From Apiotrichum sp. Y4204 (lineage: Eukaryota > Basidiomycota > Tremellomycetes > Trichosporonales > Trichosporonaceae): a stretch of DNA of 64,000 nucleotides. Within the stretch, counting starts at the first letter, position 1; each line of letters starts with the position of its first letter. The stretch is from NCBI GenBank assembly GCA_025531455.1, contig JAMYHL010000059.1:186001-250000 (forward strand), written 5' to 3'. Position numbers and translations under genes: made by a program. The notes under the pieces are model-generated. The model was not told where the DNA came from and did no database searches. It saw only the letters and a list, made by a program, of their open reading frames with translations. Shown piece after piece: positions 33,175 through 51,020 of this stretch.

Positions 33175-34317
33175 CTGCTGCCAGTCAGAGTCTCGGCGTA
33201 GGTGTAAGCTACTCACGAGCCCCGGGGGAAGGGGGACAGATCACAGTCACGCTGTCAGATCAGCGGATCAGCGAATCATCGGTTGTTGGCTCAGCACAAA
33301 GGAATGTGGAAAAAGATGTAAGGAACGCGGACGCGCGCTCTTCCCAGCTTCCCAGCTTCCTAGAAGGTCAGAAGCACATCCGAGCTGTGCAAGTGTGTGT
33401 TGATGCACATGTCCAGATCACATCGTGCGATGAGGACGGACGGTATGGTTGTGATGACAGCTCAAAATAATCCGTAATGAGCAGTGAGAAACGGAGAAGA
33501 GAAGGGGTGTTGAGCTTATCACGCTGATGGCCGGATCGGGCTCCACCCACGCGGCAACGCGACGACGAGCCGCTGAACTGCGGAACCCCCAACCCCGCGG
33601 TATGTCGATTCAGTTCGACCTCACCGGGGATGACGGTTGAGTGGTAGCATGTCACAGGATCAGTCCTCACAATGCAACGTTGTAGCGTCAGTAGGAAAGA
33701 GCTCACTGTCAGATCGTCAACCGAGCGATCTCAGCCTCGGGAACCGTCCAGTCCGTGACAACACCCTTTGCTCAACCTGTGTGACTGCCCTGCAAGGAAG
33801 TATGTAGTGCTGTCCGATCTTTGTACAACTGGGCATTGCAGTTTGCGTGACACGTGCTATGCCTCGCAACTCGCGCTTCGCAGCCGCGTAACTGATCGTT
33901 GATGATCGCAAATCACTGACGTCAACGATCTTGGACGTATGATGTTCTCCTGTCACAATGCTCGTTAGAGAGCTTGCGCCATGTCAGTTCGTGGCGCGTT
34001 AATGGCAGTTCTTAGGTGTAGGGGTGAGCAACAGAGTGGCAGGCGTGATATACCTCCATGGAAGGCTCCAGCAGCCCACCTATATCCCCCACCGAAAGCC
34101 GTCTTGCTTAACTTCCTCCCCTGGGCTCCCCCTTGCATCGCTTCCCCGCCTCACGCATCGCATCCAATCGCACCGCACGCCCACGCGCTCACCCAGGTTG
34201 AGCAGCCTCATGCATTTCGTTTTCTAAGCGTCGCGAGGGACTTTTCCGATGTTCCAACCCGAATTTTTGACCGGGAGGAGCACCAGGACAAGTTCTCCGT
34301 CGGATTTCTTTCCTCGC
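33175..34317. other. Intergenic region with repeat remnants
   Basis: Contains a GGATCAGC-type motif (33258-33272) and the second copy of the diverged direct repeat (33779-33945). No gene was supported. Confidence 0.4.
33779..33945. repeat. Diverged direct repeat, copy 2
   Basis: Counterpart of 32290-32465, in the same orientation and about 1.49 kb away. The two copies bracket the gene fragment at 32442-33174. Confidence 0.65.
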
Positions 34318-36292
34318 TTAGTACAGCTCGCTCGAAAGGTCGCTTCTCATCCTGCTGTAGTCCAAAAGTCCTTCTGTGCGACCGACAGCAGCGAGGGCAA
34401 AGTCCTTGTCCCAAAGGTACTTCTGTTGGATGTCAGTAAAGATGTTTGGAGAGGTGTTGTGGGTGGTGTGGCGGAATGGATCGGCGGGTGTGGCACTGCC
34501 ACACAATGGAGGGCTGAAAACGCGGAAGCAAATTTTCGGAGCTCCCCGCCACACCCCCCAGCCATTACGTAACACTAGGACTCACCTGGGCGACACGCTT
34601 GACGTCCTCGACCGAGACGGCGTTAACGTTGCGCTGGATCTCCTTGGGGGTGAAGCGCTTGCCGGTGGTGATCATCTGGCGACCAATGTCCTCGGCGATG
34701 GCGGTGGTGCCGTCAAGGCCGAGGAGGAGCGAGGCCTGGAGCTGCGACTTGGCGCGCTCGACCTCGGCGGTCGAGGGGCCAATGGACATGCGGGTCCACT
34801 CCTTCATGGTAAAGTGGGTGAGGTCGTCGAGGTTCATAAAGTTCTCCGAGACCATGTAGATGCCCCAGAGACCGGTGTCGGCGTACGAGGTGGAGAAGGA
34901 CATGAACGAGTTGGCGAGGTTGTTGGAGGAGATGATGTGGCTGAGGCGCGACGAGAGGAGGGGCGAGGCGCCGAGCGAGCGGTCCCAGTTGCCAAAGATG
35001 GACTGCATGACGAGCATGGGCCAGTAGTCGGGCGAGCGCCATCCGACACCCTCAACGGCGATGGCGAGGTTGACAGTGTTCATGGTGTCGTCACGGATAC
35101 GGACCTCGGAGCCGGTGAACTTGGCGGTGGGGTGGGCGGAAGCGCCAAGGGGGATGGGGTTGGAGGAAACCGGGAGGCCGCCAAAGTTCTTGATGGCGAG
35201 CTCGACAAGGGCCTCGTGGGAGACGGAGCCGGCGCCGACAAGGCACATGCGGTCGGCAGTGTAGTTCTTGGCAATGTAGCCGGAAAGGTCGGGCTTAGAG
35301 ATCGAGTTGATGTGCTCCTTGGGGCCGAGGATGGTGTTGCCGAGGGGAGTGCCCTGGAAGGCGACGGCGTGGAGGTGGTCAAAGACAACTTCCTCGAGCT
35401 GCTTGTCGACCTCCTCCTGCTCGCGGAGGATGACGTCGCGCTCGCGCTCAATCGCCGACTCGTCGAGCTTGGAGTTTTGGAGAATGTCGGAAAGAATGTT
35501 GACCGCGGCGGGAACGTCCTTGTCGAAAGCCTTGGCGTAGTAGACGGTCTGCTCGCGCGAGGTGTACGCGTTCAGGTGGGCGCCAAGGTTCTCAACCTCG
35601 AGCTCGAGCTGCATCTGCGAGCGCGACTTGGTGCCCTTGAAGGCGAGGTGCTGATATTAGTGCTGACTCTTGGTTCTCTGTATCCTCCCGACATGCGTCC
35701 GTCCACCCTCTCTCTCTGTCTCTCAACGCACCTCGAGGAAGTGAGCGGTACCCGAGGCGTTGGGCGCATCGGCGCGCGAGCCGGCGTCGATCCAGAGACC
35801 AACAGTCGAGGTCGAGGCGCCCGGGATGGTCTCGGTCGCGACCGAGAGGCCGTTCGAGAGCACCGAGGTGCGGGTCACGGGGTCGGCCGAGACGGGGGTC
35901 GCGAGCGCGCGGGCGAGCGTCTGCGTGTTAGTGATGAACGGCGGGATGGGCGGGTTTGGAGCTCGCAATGCGCGTGCCGAATGGTCGGAGATGGGAGAGC
36001 CGAGGGAGATGCGATGCGCAGAGCCGAGCGCCGATGCCAGAGCGACAACATCTGCGCACTGCCCGGACTATATCACAGCACCCTCACGACGCGGACAAGA
36101 GCTCCGAGGTCTCCGAGGACCCCGCGGCCTCCGAGGACTCCAGCACCATCCGAGCTCTCCATCTCGTCCCATCCAATCGGAGCGCGGACATTGGCGAGCA
36201 AGCGCCGAGCGCGCAAACAGTGAAAAACGCACAGGCTGGCGGGCGTGGACCACGGGGCGGACGGCCCGGGAGAGGAGGCGGGCGGCGGACAT
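34318..36292 (-). CDS. MAS1: Mitochondrial processing peptidase beta subunit
   Basis: Catalytic M16 metallopeptidase subunit that removes matrix-targeting presequences from imported proteins. Exons 36292-36233, 35920-35732, 35650-34586 and 34422-34318 give 472 residues in phase. Exon 1 is a basic presequence ([20 protein letters not shown]) with a GTGCGT donor. An alternative start nearer exon 2 gives the wrong frame. The zinc site H80-F-L-E83-H84 is split across the exon 2/3 junction (GTAHFLE, HLAFKGT). Typical stretches follow: [90 protein letters not shown] and [11 protein letters not shown]. The C-terminus [16 protein letters not shown] is as in other fungal enzymes. The first intron (312 nt) is long for this genome. 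Confidence 0.96.
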
Positions 36293-36915
36293 TTCGAGGT
36301 GGAGAGAGTGTGGGGGAGGGGAGGGGGGAGAGACAACAACGACGACGACGAAGAGAGGACGAGTGAGGAGCCGCCGAGTGGTGGCAGCCAGCACCAGCCA
36401 GCAGCCAGCCTGGGTCCTGGGGTGCAAAGCTCGCTCAGCCTATCGGCGTCTCACTTCGGCTGGAATCGCTCTCCGGGGTCATTCTAGCTGCTGCCGAGCT
36501 GCAGCAAGGCGAAGCGGCTGTCGCATGGCTCTCCGCCAGGGCTGGCTGACTGCTGCGTGGCTCCTGGCTGGCTGAGAGCTCCTGGCTGGGGAAGGGGTGG
36601 ATTTCTCCGCGGCAATACAAGCGTGGCAGGATGTGGCACCTCCCAGGGTGTGAACCATGGTGTTGTGCCTAGCGCCACGCCAGATCCGCGTGTGGATCAC
36701 CGCGATCACCGCTGATCTCCCAGTGCTTCTAGCTCCGGTGATCCGCCGATCCCCGCCCCCGCTTCGCTGGCTGTGCTGGCTGGACTTCTGGCTGCACACG
36801 TCACATTCCATCAACGGTCAACGGTTGCAGAGTCGTGTCGAGACCACTCAATCCCCGTCATCAGTTCATTCCAACAACCACTTTCTCTATCCGCCGCTGG
36901 CATCTCGCCACCAAC
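36293..36915. other. Divergent promoter region between MPP-beta and Yip1 genes
   Basis: No gene. GA-rich on the plus strand near 36290-36360 and rich in TGGCTG/GGCTGG words near 36380-36590. No specific element can be assigned. Confidence 0.4.
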
Positions 36916-37913
36916 ATGTTCAACCAGAACGCCTACAGCTCCTCCTCCTCGCCATACGCGGCACCCGCCGAGCCGCTCGCATTCTACTCGGCCGGCAGCG
37001 GCGGCAACAGCGGCGCGAGCGGGGGAAACTACTACCAGTCCGGCGACAGCGCGTATGGGTACGGCGGGAACATGATGGGCGGCATGGGGAATATGGGGAG
37101 CATGGGGAGCATGCAGGGCGGGGAACGCGTCAGCGGCATGATGGCTGCTGAGGGACGGTGGTGGGAGGCGTTTGGAACTGGCGGCCTTGAGGGCGAGCCG
37201 GGGCTCATGGAGGGTGAGTAGCGTGGGGAAGGCGGGAGGGTTGGGCTCTGAGCCTAGTTGAGAGCCAATATCTCGACCTCCGAGGGAAATCGATCTCCCA
37301 GCTGGCGCAGTAAGCCCGCTGGGCTCGATACAACTCCGCTCCAATACTCAACTCCGCTTGACCACTAACACCAGACCTCGGGATCAGCCCGTCACACATT
37401 CTCCAAAAGTCGCTCACGGTGCTGAACCCGTTCGGCCGGATCGACCAGAGCGTGATGGACGACGCGGACCTGGCGGGCCCGTTTGTCGTGTGGTGCGCGT
37501 TTGCGTTTGTGCTCCTCTTGGTGAGTGACTACTTGGGCACAGGAACTGATACCCAGAGCGGAAAGCCCACATTCTCGCACATCTACGGCCTGGGCATCCT
37601 CGGCACGGCGGCAATCTATGTGCTCCTCAACCTCATGTCGGAGACGGGCATCGACGCGTACCGCTGCGCAAGCGTGCTCGGGTACTGCCTCATCCCGATG
37701 GTCGGCCTCGGCAGCATCGGCATCGGCGTCGGCATACAGAACATTGCGGGCTACCTGCTCTCCATCCTGAGTATTCTCTGGTGCACATACTCCGCATCCG
37801 CAATCTTCGTCGCCGTCCTTCGCATGAGCCACCAGCGCCTCCTTGTAGCATACCCCGTCGGCCTGCTGTACGGCTGCTTTGCGCTCCTCAGCATATTCCG
37901 CGCGGCAAACTAG
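36916..37913 (+). CDS. YIP1: Yip1-family Golgi/ER membrane protein
   Basis: Rab-GTPase-interacting protein of ER-to-Golgi vesicle budding. Exons 36916-37213, 37375-37520 and 37557-37913 give 266 residues. The N-terminus (about 100 residues) is Ser/Gly/Tyr/Met-rich, with MMGGMGNMGSMGSM. The Yip1 domain follows: DLGISPSHILQKSLTVLNP, the conserved DLAGPFVVW and SGKPTFSHIYGLGILG. Five hydrophobic segments come after this, including CLIPMVGLGSIGIGVG and GLLYGCFALLSIF. The DLAGP motif and length match YIPF5/Yip1 rather than Yif1 or Yip3-type proteins. Confidence 0.93.
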
Positions 37914-37958
37914 AGCTTGAGCATAGGATGCAGACTATCATATAACTAGGGCTAGGCT

Positions 37959-38997
37959 TTAAATCAGGCCCGCGAGCGAGTCCGTGGTGGCAGACGAGGG
38001 CACCGTCGCGCCGGCAGGGAGGAGTGGCGCATAGTCGGCGAGGATGTCGTCAAAGTCGGAGTCAGCCGAGACACCAGCAGCTGGCGCGGCGGTCGCCTTG
38101 CTGAGCCCCTGGACGATGGCGCGGCGGAGCCCGGGTCCGTCGAGCGGCTTCTCCTTTGCAGGCGCGGCGCCAGCACTGGAAGCACCAAACTTGATCGGGT
38201 CGCTTGCACGGCGCCCGCTGGGTCCAACAGGGTCGGTGAGCAGCTTCTTGGCGGTACCGTACGGGTTGTCGACCTTGCCCATAGCGGCAAGCACGTCGCC
38301 GCGCGTCAGCATGCCGTGCTTCCCTGTCGGCTTGATTGCCGCAAGCTTGTCGGCGGAGAGGTGCGCGCTGAAGAGACTAATGTCAGTGAGGGGATAAACA
38401 CAAAACTCACAGGCCGGCGACAGAGGGCGCGAGCGGGTGGCCGTTAACTTCGGCGGGGTGCTCGTGCTTCTCCGCCTCTTCGGGCGACACCATCTTGGGC
38501 TCCTCCTTGGCTTCCGTCTTCTCCTCCTTAGGCTTCTCCACCTCCTTGGTCTTCTCCACCGCCTCGCCGGCCGCCTCGTCAATCTTGCTCAGGTCGTCGC
38601 CCTCCTCGGCAAGCAGCGCAATCACCTGGCCGACAGGCACGTTCTTCGCGCCCGCCTGGACTATGATCTTGCCCATCACGCCGTCGTCCTGCGCCTCGAC
38701 GTCGATCGTCGCCTTGTCCGTTTCCTGCCGTGAGCTAAGACCTGGGTGGTGGGAATAGCAGTGACAATCGCAGTGTATTCACACTCGCTGCGCGCTGCGT
38801 GCGCTCGGACTCACGACTTCAAGCAGAACATCACCAGCAGCAAAGGTCGCACCCTCCTCTACCTTCCATCCGGCGACGCCGCCCTCCGTCATCGTCGGCG
38901 ACATGGCCGGCATCATGAGCTTGGTCGTCGCGTGCCGCCGCTGCGGCAGCAGCGCACGGCGGGGCGCGGCGCGGAGGACGGAGAAGGCTGCTCGCAT
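37959..38997 (-). CDS. PDX1: Pyruvate dehydrogenase complex E3-binding protein (protein X)
   Basis: Mitochondrial matrix subunit that tethers dihydrolipoamide dehydrogenase to the E2 core. The start at 38997 opens a presequence (MRAAFSVLRAAPRRALLPQ). The lipoyl domain (KLMMPAMSPTMTEGGVAGWK...DVLLEV) follows and, after an intron, the ETDKATIDVEAQDDG site whose Lys carries lipoate. Then comes a Glu/Lys/Pro-rich linker and the peripheral subunit-binding domain (HPLAPSVAGL, intron, LFSAHLSADKLAAIKPTGKHG, LTRGDVLAAMG). The protein ends about 130 residues later without the E2 acyltransferase domain or its HxxxD motif. This is what separates PDX1 from E2. Confidence 0.92.
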
Positions 38998-40908
38998 TGT
39001 GTCGTGTGGATAGATGTGAAGAGAGTGGGGATGGATGCATCGTGTGGTTTACTTTGGAGTGTTCATGTGGGCTGGCTCGCTGCCCTCCCCCGGTATATTT
39101 GGTCATTTGGTCATTTGTGAATGCGGAATGGCGGCGTGCCGAGTCCGATGACACAAGTTGCATGGGGCGGAATCTTTCGAACTGCGGCATCTGCGGCAAC
39201 GGCAACAGCGAGCACAGCGAATGACGGGCGGGAGCGCGCGAGCACGGCGCGAGCACCGCACGAGCACCGCGCGGAGATCGTGTGGGCCATGCGTGGCCTC
39301 CACCGCCGCTGAGGTCATGCCATCTCCGAGCTGGCGACATCGGATGACGACCGGGATTTTGCTGGGCCATGCTGGGGGCGACAGCGCAGAGCGCAGAGCG
39401 GGCAGCGTGCACTCATGGGCAGCGAGCGAGGCCAATGGTGGGCAACCAGTCGATATATAAGCTTGAATCCAACATGTTCTGAACCGCCCTCTCTCTCTCT
39501 CCGAGCCCGATGTACAAGTCATGCATAACAAGCGGCACTCAGCTCACTGCCATCGCTGCCAGGCGGCCTGTTGCCGGACGGCCAACCAGAAGCGTCGGAG
39601 AGCTTGGCGCGGCGCCCAGCATCACGGGCTCTATCCACCTCCGCCATGTACAAGCTTAATCTGCGGACCGATAGCGGGGCCGCCGACGGGGATGTACGAC
39701 AAGTGGAGTGCGGAGCGTGCGGAGCTTGAGGCTCGACAGAAGCCAGAGCCGACGCCGAGATCAGAGGTCAGAGCGCAGAGCAAACCCCCCTGGCCCCCCT
39801 GGTCCCCCTGGTCCCTTGGTCCCTTTGTCCCCCGAACCTATTCGCTGCATTAAGAGTTCGCCCCCGCCGCGCAGAGTTTAGCATTAAGATATCGAGCACA
39901 GGGCATGCGAGCATCCGAGCATCACGCTCGTGCACGGGGTCCGCTGTGCTGGATCCGTGGTAAATTTATTACTCAATTGCGGGGAGGAGAGCATCGGGGA
40001 TGGAGTGAATGGAGATTGCCTTGGGGCTTGCGGGTAGTGCTCGCTGGATTCGGCCCAAACACGACGACGATCGCGACGACGGTGCCGGGTGCCGGAATGC
40101 CTCCGACCATGTCGACCAGGCCCGGCGACGCGGGCTGAACGCTCCGAGGGCGAGGTCTGGAGCATGGGGGGGTGGAGCATTTGCGGCTCTGCGCTCTGCA
40201 GCTCTGCAGAAGCGACGACGGCCCGGGGAGTCGGTGTGCGTACTACGCCTGTCCTCGTCCGGGCCGAGAGTAATCCCCCAGGGCAGCCGGACAACAGAGT
40301 TATGTCGTAAGGCGGAAAAGGGATGACAAGGGGGGGAGACACCCGGGACAACGACCAACATCATCGAGGGCCGAGGGCATTCCTCTGTTTGTCTCTCTCT
40401 TGCTCTTGCGCACTGCGTGCAAGGTTTAAAAAACGTGCAAAAGCTTTTTGCAAGGCATGCAAAAGAGGTGCAAGGTTCTCGTTGCTCGGGACTGGTTTGA
40501 GGGTTCCCGCACAATGCTTCTTTGCCAGTGGGAAATTTGTATGTCTCTCTCGTTGCGAGCTCCTCTTCGTTGTGCCTTGTGCACCCCTTTTGCTCGTCGA
40601 CTACCTGGTCGCGACGGTCCATCTGATGTGAAGCCATGCACCGAGGCCATGCTACCTACCCCCCCATACCTCCGAGATCGAGGTTCTCATCAGCTTCCAG
40701 TCCATCAGTCTCAGTCCCAGTCTCAGTCTCAACCTCTTCCTCGATCGTGCTCGGCGCGACAATGATCATCGGCCCCCCGTTATCTCTCACCGCCTACTAA
40801 CCACCCTTGTTTCCGACCGTCCCCCCTCTTTCCGACCCCCGACCTCGACGGTACCCCCCCCTCACTATCACCCTCGGTACCGCGGTATCACCCACGCACG
40901 GCCGCAGA
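38998..40908. other. Intergenic region, 1.9 kb
   Basis: No gene was supported. There is a (TGGTCCCC)-type C-rich stretch near 39785-39830, a CAGTCTCAGTCCCAGTCTCAG repeat near 40706-40735, and pyrimidine-rich DNA with C-runs just before the next start (40800-40870), probably its promoter/leader. A frame with clustered Cys near 39521 was rejected. Confidence 0.4.
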
Positions 40909-42464
40909 ATGCACGCACCACGCTTCGCACGCCTCGACCGCCTCGAGCGCCGCCAGAGCGCCGAGCTCGTCACCCCCGATAAGGGGACGGCGGGCTGGTG
41001 GGAGGAGCATCCCGGTGAGTGTCGACGACCGTATCCGCGAGCAGAGCGTCCAACATGGCGGTGATCTACCTGGAGATCACATTACTGTTTCTTACTGTAT
41101 ACTAACGACCAGAGGCGTACGGGACCATCGCGGCCGTGCTGGGCGTCATTGGCCTGCTCTGCATCTGGGTGCTGTGGCGGGACCAGCGCAAGCTCCCGAT
41201 CCTTCCGTGGCGCAAGTCGAAGAAGGACCAGGTGCCGACAAGCAGCGACCAGAGCGTGCGCAACACGACGTACACGATGACAAACGCGTCCCGCACATCC
41301 CGCACGTCGCGCTACTCGAACGTAAACTCGGCGTACAGATACTCGACGTATTACCCCGAACAGGCGCCGGGAACGCCGCCACCAGCCCCCGCAGACTGGC
41401 GCGACGAGGAGGGCAACCCCGCCGCCGTGCTCCCGGAGCGCAAGCGCTCCATCTCAGTCTACTCGAACGACTCGTTCCCCGAGAGCTTCCCGAACCGCAA
41501 GTCGTACGCCCATTCCCAGAAATCCGCGAGCTCCGCCGCCTCCGGATCCCCGGGCAGCGGACCCGTCCCCCTCCCCGCCGTCGCGTATCCGTACCGCCAG
41601 CGCAACTCGCACGTCCCCAACGTCCCCACCTCGCCCCCGCCAGCAGTATCCTACCCCCACCCCGTACCGTACCCCGCGCCGCCGCGCTCAGCCTACAAGG
41701 AAAGTAACCGCCGCTCGCAGCCTTCGGACTTTACCCCGCCATGGGCGCAGCCCCCCGCCCTGGCAGTCACCCCGCCGCTGCCAGCCCAGTCCCCGACGGT
41801 GGCCATGCCGGCCCCGCGCCCCGCCTCGGCCGCGTACTCGTCCCTCACCGTCCAGCCTCAGCCGTCGAAACGCCTCAGCGCGTCCCCGCACCAGCGGCAC
41901 ACGAGCATGACGCTCCCGACGGTGCCCTCGCCGCTGGCCCGCGTGACAAGCCAGCACGAGGTGGAAGAGGACCCGATCGCTGCCGCGGGCCGCAAGCTCG
42001 CCGAGGGAAATGGGACAGACGGTAAAGACGCGTCCCGCTCGCAGGCACAGCGCTCGCCCCGCTCACCGCGCTTCTCGGTTCCCAACCCGAACCCAAACTC
42101 GCCCCCGCTCCCGACTTCGCCCACGTCCCCGTCGGCCTCCCGCGTATCGGTAGACTACCAGGGTTCGCCGGGACGCACACGCTCGCTCTCGAGCCTGGGA
42201 TCGCCGACCGCGACGAGCGGCTTCCACACGCCCCCGACCTCGCCGCCGCTCTACTCCCCCTCCCCGCCGCTGCCCCCCGGTGCTGCGCCCGCTGGCCCGG
42301 TCGCCGCGCGCAACTGGCACCAGCTCCGTCCCGGTCCCGTGGCGGCCCCCGTGGGCCCGCAAGGCCGAGATGACGGCGGATTCGCGCCGCCCCAGCGCCG
42401 TGCGCGCGAGCGCCGCGAGGCGAGCATCGACCTCGGACGCCCGCCGAGCACGCATGCGCTATAG
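40909..42464 (+). CDS. Single-pass membrane protein with long Pro/Ser-rich tail
   Basis: Exons 40909-41014 and 41113-42464 give 485 residues. The first 40 residues are hydrophilic, followed by one clear TM segment (YGTIAAVLGVIGLLCIWVLW) and a basic stop-transfer segment (RDQRKLPILPWRKSKK). The remaining 420 residues are low complexity: Ser, Pro, Arg and Ala with many SPxxP, PPxxP and RSxS words. They include YPHPVPYPAPP and SPRSPRFS, which suggests phosphorylation and SH3-type docking. No signal peptide and no catalytic domain are seen. By topology it could be an N-out/C-in signalling or polarity adaptor. I do not recognise a family. Confidence 0.78.
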
Positions 42465-42792
42465 ATGTTGTATTGGACAGTCACTTATGCAGCCATGTAG
42501 ATGAGTACAAAGAGGAACTCAGACTGACAATGGGATGCAGAATGGCAGAGAGACAAAGACGAAATGACGGACAATGGTGGAACAAAGAAGGAGGTATCTA
42601 GGTATATCCACAAGAAGCAGGGCGAGAAGCACAAAGGACATGCACACACGACACCACACATGGCGACGACAAGGGCTCAGACAGCGCGCGCACAGGCCAT
42701 CATCACGCACGACAACGTGCTCACCGTAAATGAACATGAACATGAACATTACCTCTTCTTCTTTCTCTTATCACCATCCCGCTCCGCCCCGC

Positions 42793-43969
42793 ATGGCCTA
42801 CCCGTACCAAAACTACCAAAGCTACTACCCCGCCGGGGGCTACGGCGCGCACGCCTACGCCCCGCCGCCGAGCCCGTACCCGTCGCACGCGTACGGCGCT
42901 GGCGCCCCTGGGACGGGGTACGACCTCCCGCCGCTGCCGTACCAGCCGCAGGCGAGCATGGAGCCGTGGGACCTCGCGCGCGCGCTGTATTCCGGTGCGC
43001 GACTCGAGCGCAGCGTGTTTGATACGATTGTGAGCAAAGAGGGGAGATGACTTGCACTTTCTTTCTCCACAGTCGTTAATGACAGCTTGCTGAAGTGAAC
43101 AATTTCTTCGGCACGCGGCACCTCAAGGAACGCGAGGCGCGCAAGGCCCATCGGCGGATCTACGTGCTGCGCGAGGTGGACCGGAACAGCAAGCACTACG
43201 GCGGCGCGGCGGCGTTCCAGGCGTATCTGTGAGCCAAACAGCACCAGAGTACCAAAAGTCCATACTGATCTCAAGGCTGTGGGAACGCGACCACTATGCG
43301 GTGTTCAACGCGTTCGCGCCTGCCGAGAACCGCGATCGTCTCGTCGGCATGGCGCTTGCCGAAGGTAGATAAACCCCGTAATCTAGCTGACATTCAGTCT
43401 ACTCCCTCTTTGAGCGGTACCAGCCTACCTACGCGCGCCTCGAGGAGTCGTGCGAGTGGGCCGCCGCGACCGCAAAGCATCTCTTCGACCTCGTGCGTAT
43501 GAAAGGCCAAAGTGTTAACTGATGACAGCACTACGACTCTGCACACTCGACGCACTCGGGGCGCGCGCGCCGCGACTCGCACTCGCACTCGCATTCGCAC
43601 GCGCACTCGCACTACTACCACCCCCATTACCGCAGGTACGACGACAGCAGCGACTCGGATGTCGACCGGCCCCGCCGCCGCGAGTACTATGGATATCCGT
43701 ATGCGGGCGGGTACCCCCCCGGTGGATACGCTCCTGGTGGCGGGTATCCCCCTCCGCCCCCTCCGCCGCCGCTGCCTCAGTACCCCCCTCAGCAGTATCC
43801 CTACGCGTACCCCGCGCCGGCGCCGGGGTACTACCCCCCCATCGACCCCATGACCGTGAGTCACTTTTCTTGTCCACACTCACGCCAGGGCTACCCGTAC
43901 CGTACGGACGCGTACGGCAACCCGCTGCCCGAGTCGCGCAGCTGGTACTACGGGTATGGGCGGTACTAG
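42793..43969 (+). CDS. Tyr/Pro/His-rich protein with central helical domain, unrecognised
   Basis: Six exons (42793-43029, 43086-43228, 43276-43364, 43398-43492, 43529-43855, 43889-43969) give 323 residues, all junctions in phase. An in-frame ATG run at 42730 (MNMNMN) is possible, but the DNA between the two reads like a pyrimidine-rich leader. The N-terminus is built of Y/P/A/G. Residues about 55-190 are helical and charged (MEPWDLARALYSGARLERSV, NNFFGTRHLKEREARKAHRR, LWERDHYAVFNAFAPAENRD, YARLEESCEWAAATAKHLFD). A His/Ser run (HSHSHSHAHSHYYH) follows, then acidic SSDSDVDRPRRR and a YPPGGY/PPPPPPP tail. No TM and no signal peptide. The His-rich run could bind metal, which is inference. Confidence 0.75.
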
Positions 43970-44229
43970 GCCACTGCTGAGCAAAGGGGACCGCGGGAGG
44001 CCGAGCAGTACGCGCGCGATAACAGGGAGCTTGCGCGGCCCGACCGCCGACGATATTCTGCTGACTGGCACGCTGAGCGTCAGTGCCACATTCTGTGAGG
44101 GTGAGACTTTGTTCATGTAGCACATTTCACGACATTTTCATTTCATGTGACTAGTTGTACAACCAGCGCCTGCGTCGGCCCCTCTGGGCCATCACAGAAG
44201 CACTCATGACGAGTGCTGACCATTCACTC
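43970..44229. other. Short gap between convergent genes
   Basis: 3' flanks of the His/Tyr/Pro-rich protein gene and the ABC transporter gene. No gene. Confidence 0.4.
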
Positions 44230-49467
<5,238 letters not shown>

Positions 49468-51020
49468 CGCACTTGCGCAATGTTAGATGCGGTGCGCAGT
49501 GCGATAAACAAAAAGGGTGGTGGATTGGGGGGCCAGCCGTAGACGGGTGGGTCGGTGCGCCGGCGCCGCCGGCAGTGATGGATCGCAGCCGGTGGGCGTG
49601 GGAGGCGGCAGGGATACACGAGACTGCTGCCGGGCGGAATTCTCGCTCCTCAATCGCGTTTTGAACGGCGGCGGTGTTGGAAGCCGGATGACGGCTGGAG
49701 AGTGGAATGTGCGATGAGATGTGAGATGGCAGTTGTTCTATGATACTCGATGCGATGCACAGTCTAGTTACCACGTCGACGACGACTGCCGACGGTTGAT
49801 GCAATTATGGGAGTGGAGGGAGTGTGGGTGTGTAGATGGGGATGGAATGCGGGGTAAATGACGTAACAATGCGGGGTACTGGGTGACAGAAGGATCCCCA
49901 CAGTGCAGATCATCTGTTTAGCGCATCCCAGAATGATGACGATCCCGATGACGATCCCCGACGAGGAGGATCAGCGGATCAGCATTGAGCACAGAGTGCA
50001 AAGTGGCAAGCGGGGGATGTGGCAGTTATCCAACACGAGCAGTAACAACATAACCGTACGTTTATTGCACCTCCTGTGATACGGGTGGGGCACTGCAGGT
50101 GGCCCTGAAAGCTCATGTGGCGGCGACAACTCCTGACGATCTCGACTATCCTGACGTTGGCCAGACCGCCCTTTTAGAAGATCCAAAGCTCACAAGGTGT
50201 TGGTTTCACAGTCCGAGATCGCACGTTTCCCGCCCCTCGTCGCGGTTCTGGTTCTGGTTCGATTAACTGATGTCCTTCCATTAATTACTGATTCCTTGCC
50301 TGCCCTGCATTCCTTCTGCCATTGTCCATTCCTCCGTGGCGGAAGAAGGGCTGACGGGAACCGTGCCGGGCGGGCAGCTGGTGGGACGTGCGCGAACTGG
50401 AGCACGCCAAGGGGCGACCTGCTTGGCATCAGGCGGAACACTGATCACTGCGGCCTGTACCTGGGGTTCGAGTCTGTTACGGCTCACGGATCACGGATCA
50501 CGGGCTGGCGGAGTTGCCGATAGGTGTAGGGAGCGCCGTGTAGGATGCCGAGGAGGCAGCGGGAGCCGAGGATATCCCGCGCAACTCGCCAAGCACTAAA
50601 CAATGGACCCGCATGGACAGAAGCACAGCGATGCTCTTGTATTCACATGGTCATAAAGTGTCGTATTGTACATACAATCCGTGGTGTTTCTAAAGATACC
50701 AGTGCAATGTCCATTAGTGTGATCCGATCCGAGGCGCCGTGGTAGCTCCATGCTCCGTGTCCTTGTCCTGTCAGCCGTCGCGAGATGCAGGGGAAGGGGA
50801 GTGGAAGATGGCGAGTTGTTGGCCCAGTCGTCCAAGTCGATGCAGGAAGAGTTGCTGGAAAGGCTGCGCGTAATGTGTGGACGTTTAGCGCGTACAGACA
50901 GCTTGCGCGTATGTGGTGCAGCTGGTGTGCCCAAAGTGCCGTTTGAGAGACGGGTTGGCCAGGTTACGGCCAGCGCTCCAGAATGGCGTAGTGACGGTGC
51001 AGCGCAGGCAGCGCTGGATG
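49468..51020. other. Intergenic region, 1.55 kb
   Basis: No gene was supported. A two-copy GGATCAGC motif lies at 49968-49983. A sequence resembling a tRNA B box near 50465 lacks an A box and an acceptor stem. Confidence 0.4.

Noticed and set aside
34376..36223. A 615-residue open frame on the plus strand
   Set aside because: It is antisense to the MPP-beta gene. Its Gly/Val/Asp-rich composition is what GC-rich codons give in the opposite frame, and the minus strand has all MPP motifs.
39521..39853. Frame with HCHRCQAACC resembling a Zn2Cys6 start
   Set aside because: Cys spacing does not match the cluster, no downstream coiled coil or Fungal_trans region, and no supporting introns.
50440..50500. 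tRNA-like B box (GGTTCGAGTC)
   Set aside because: No A box, no anticodon arm and no pairing acceptor stem at the right distance.
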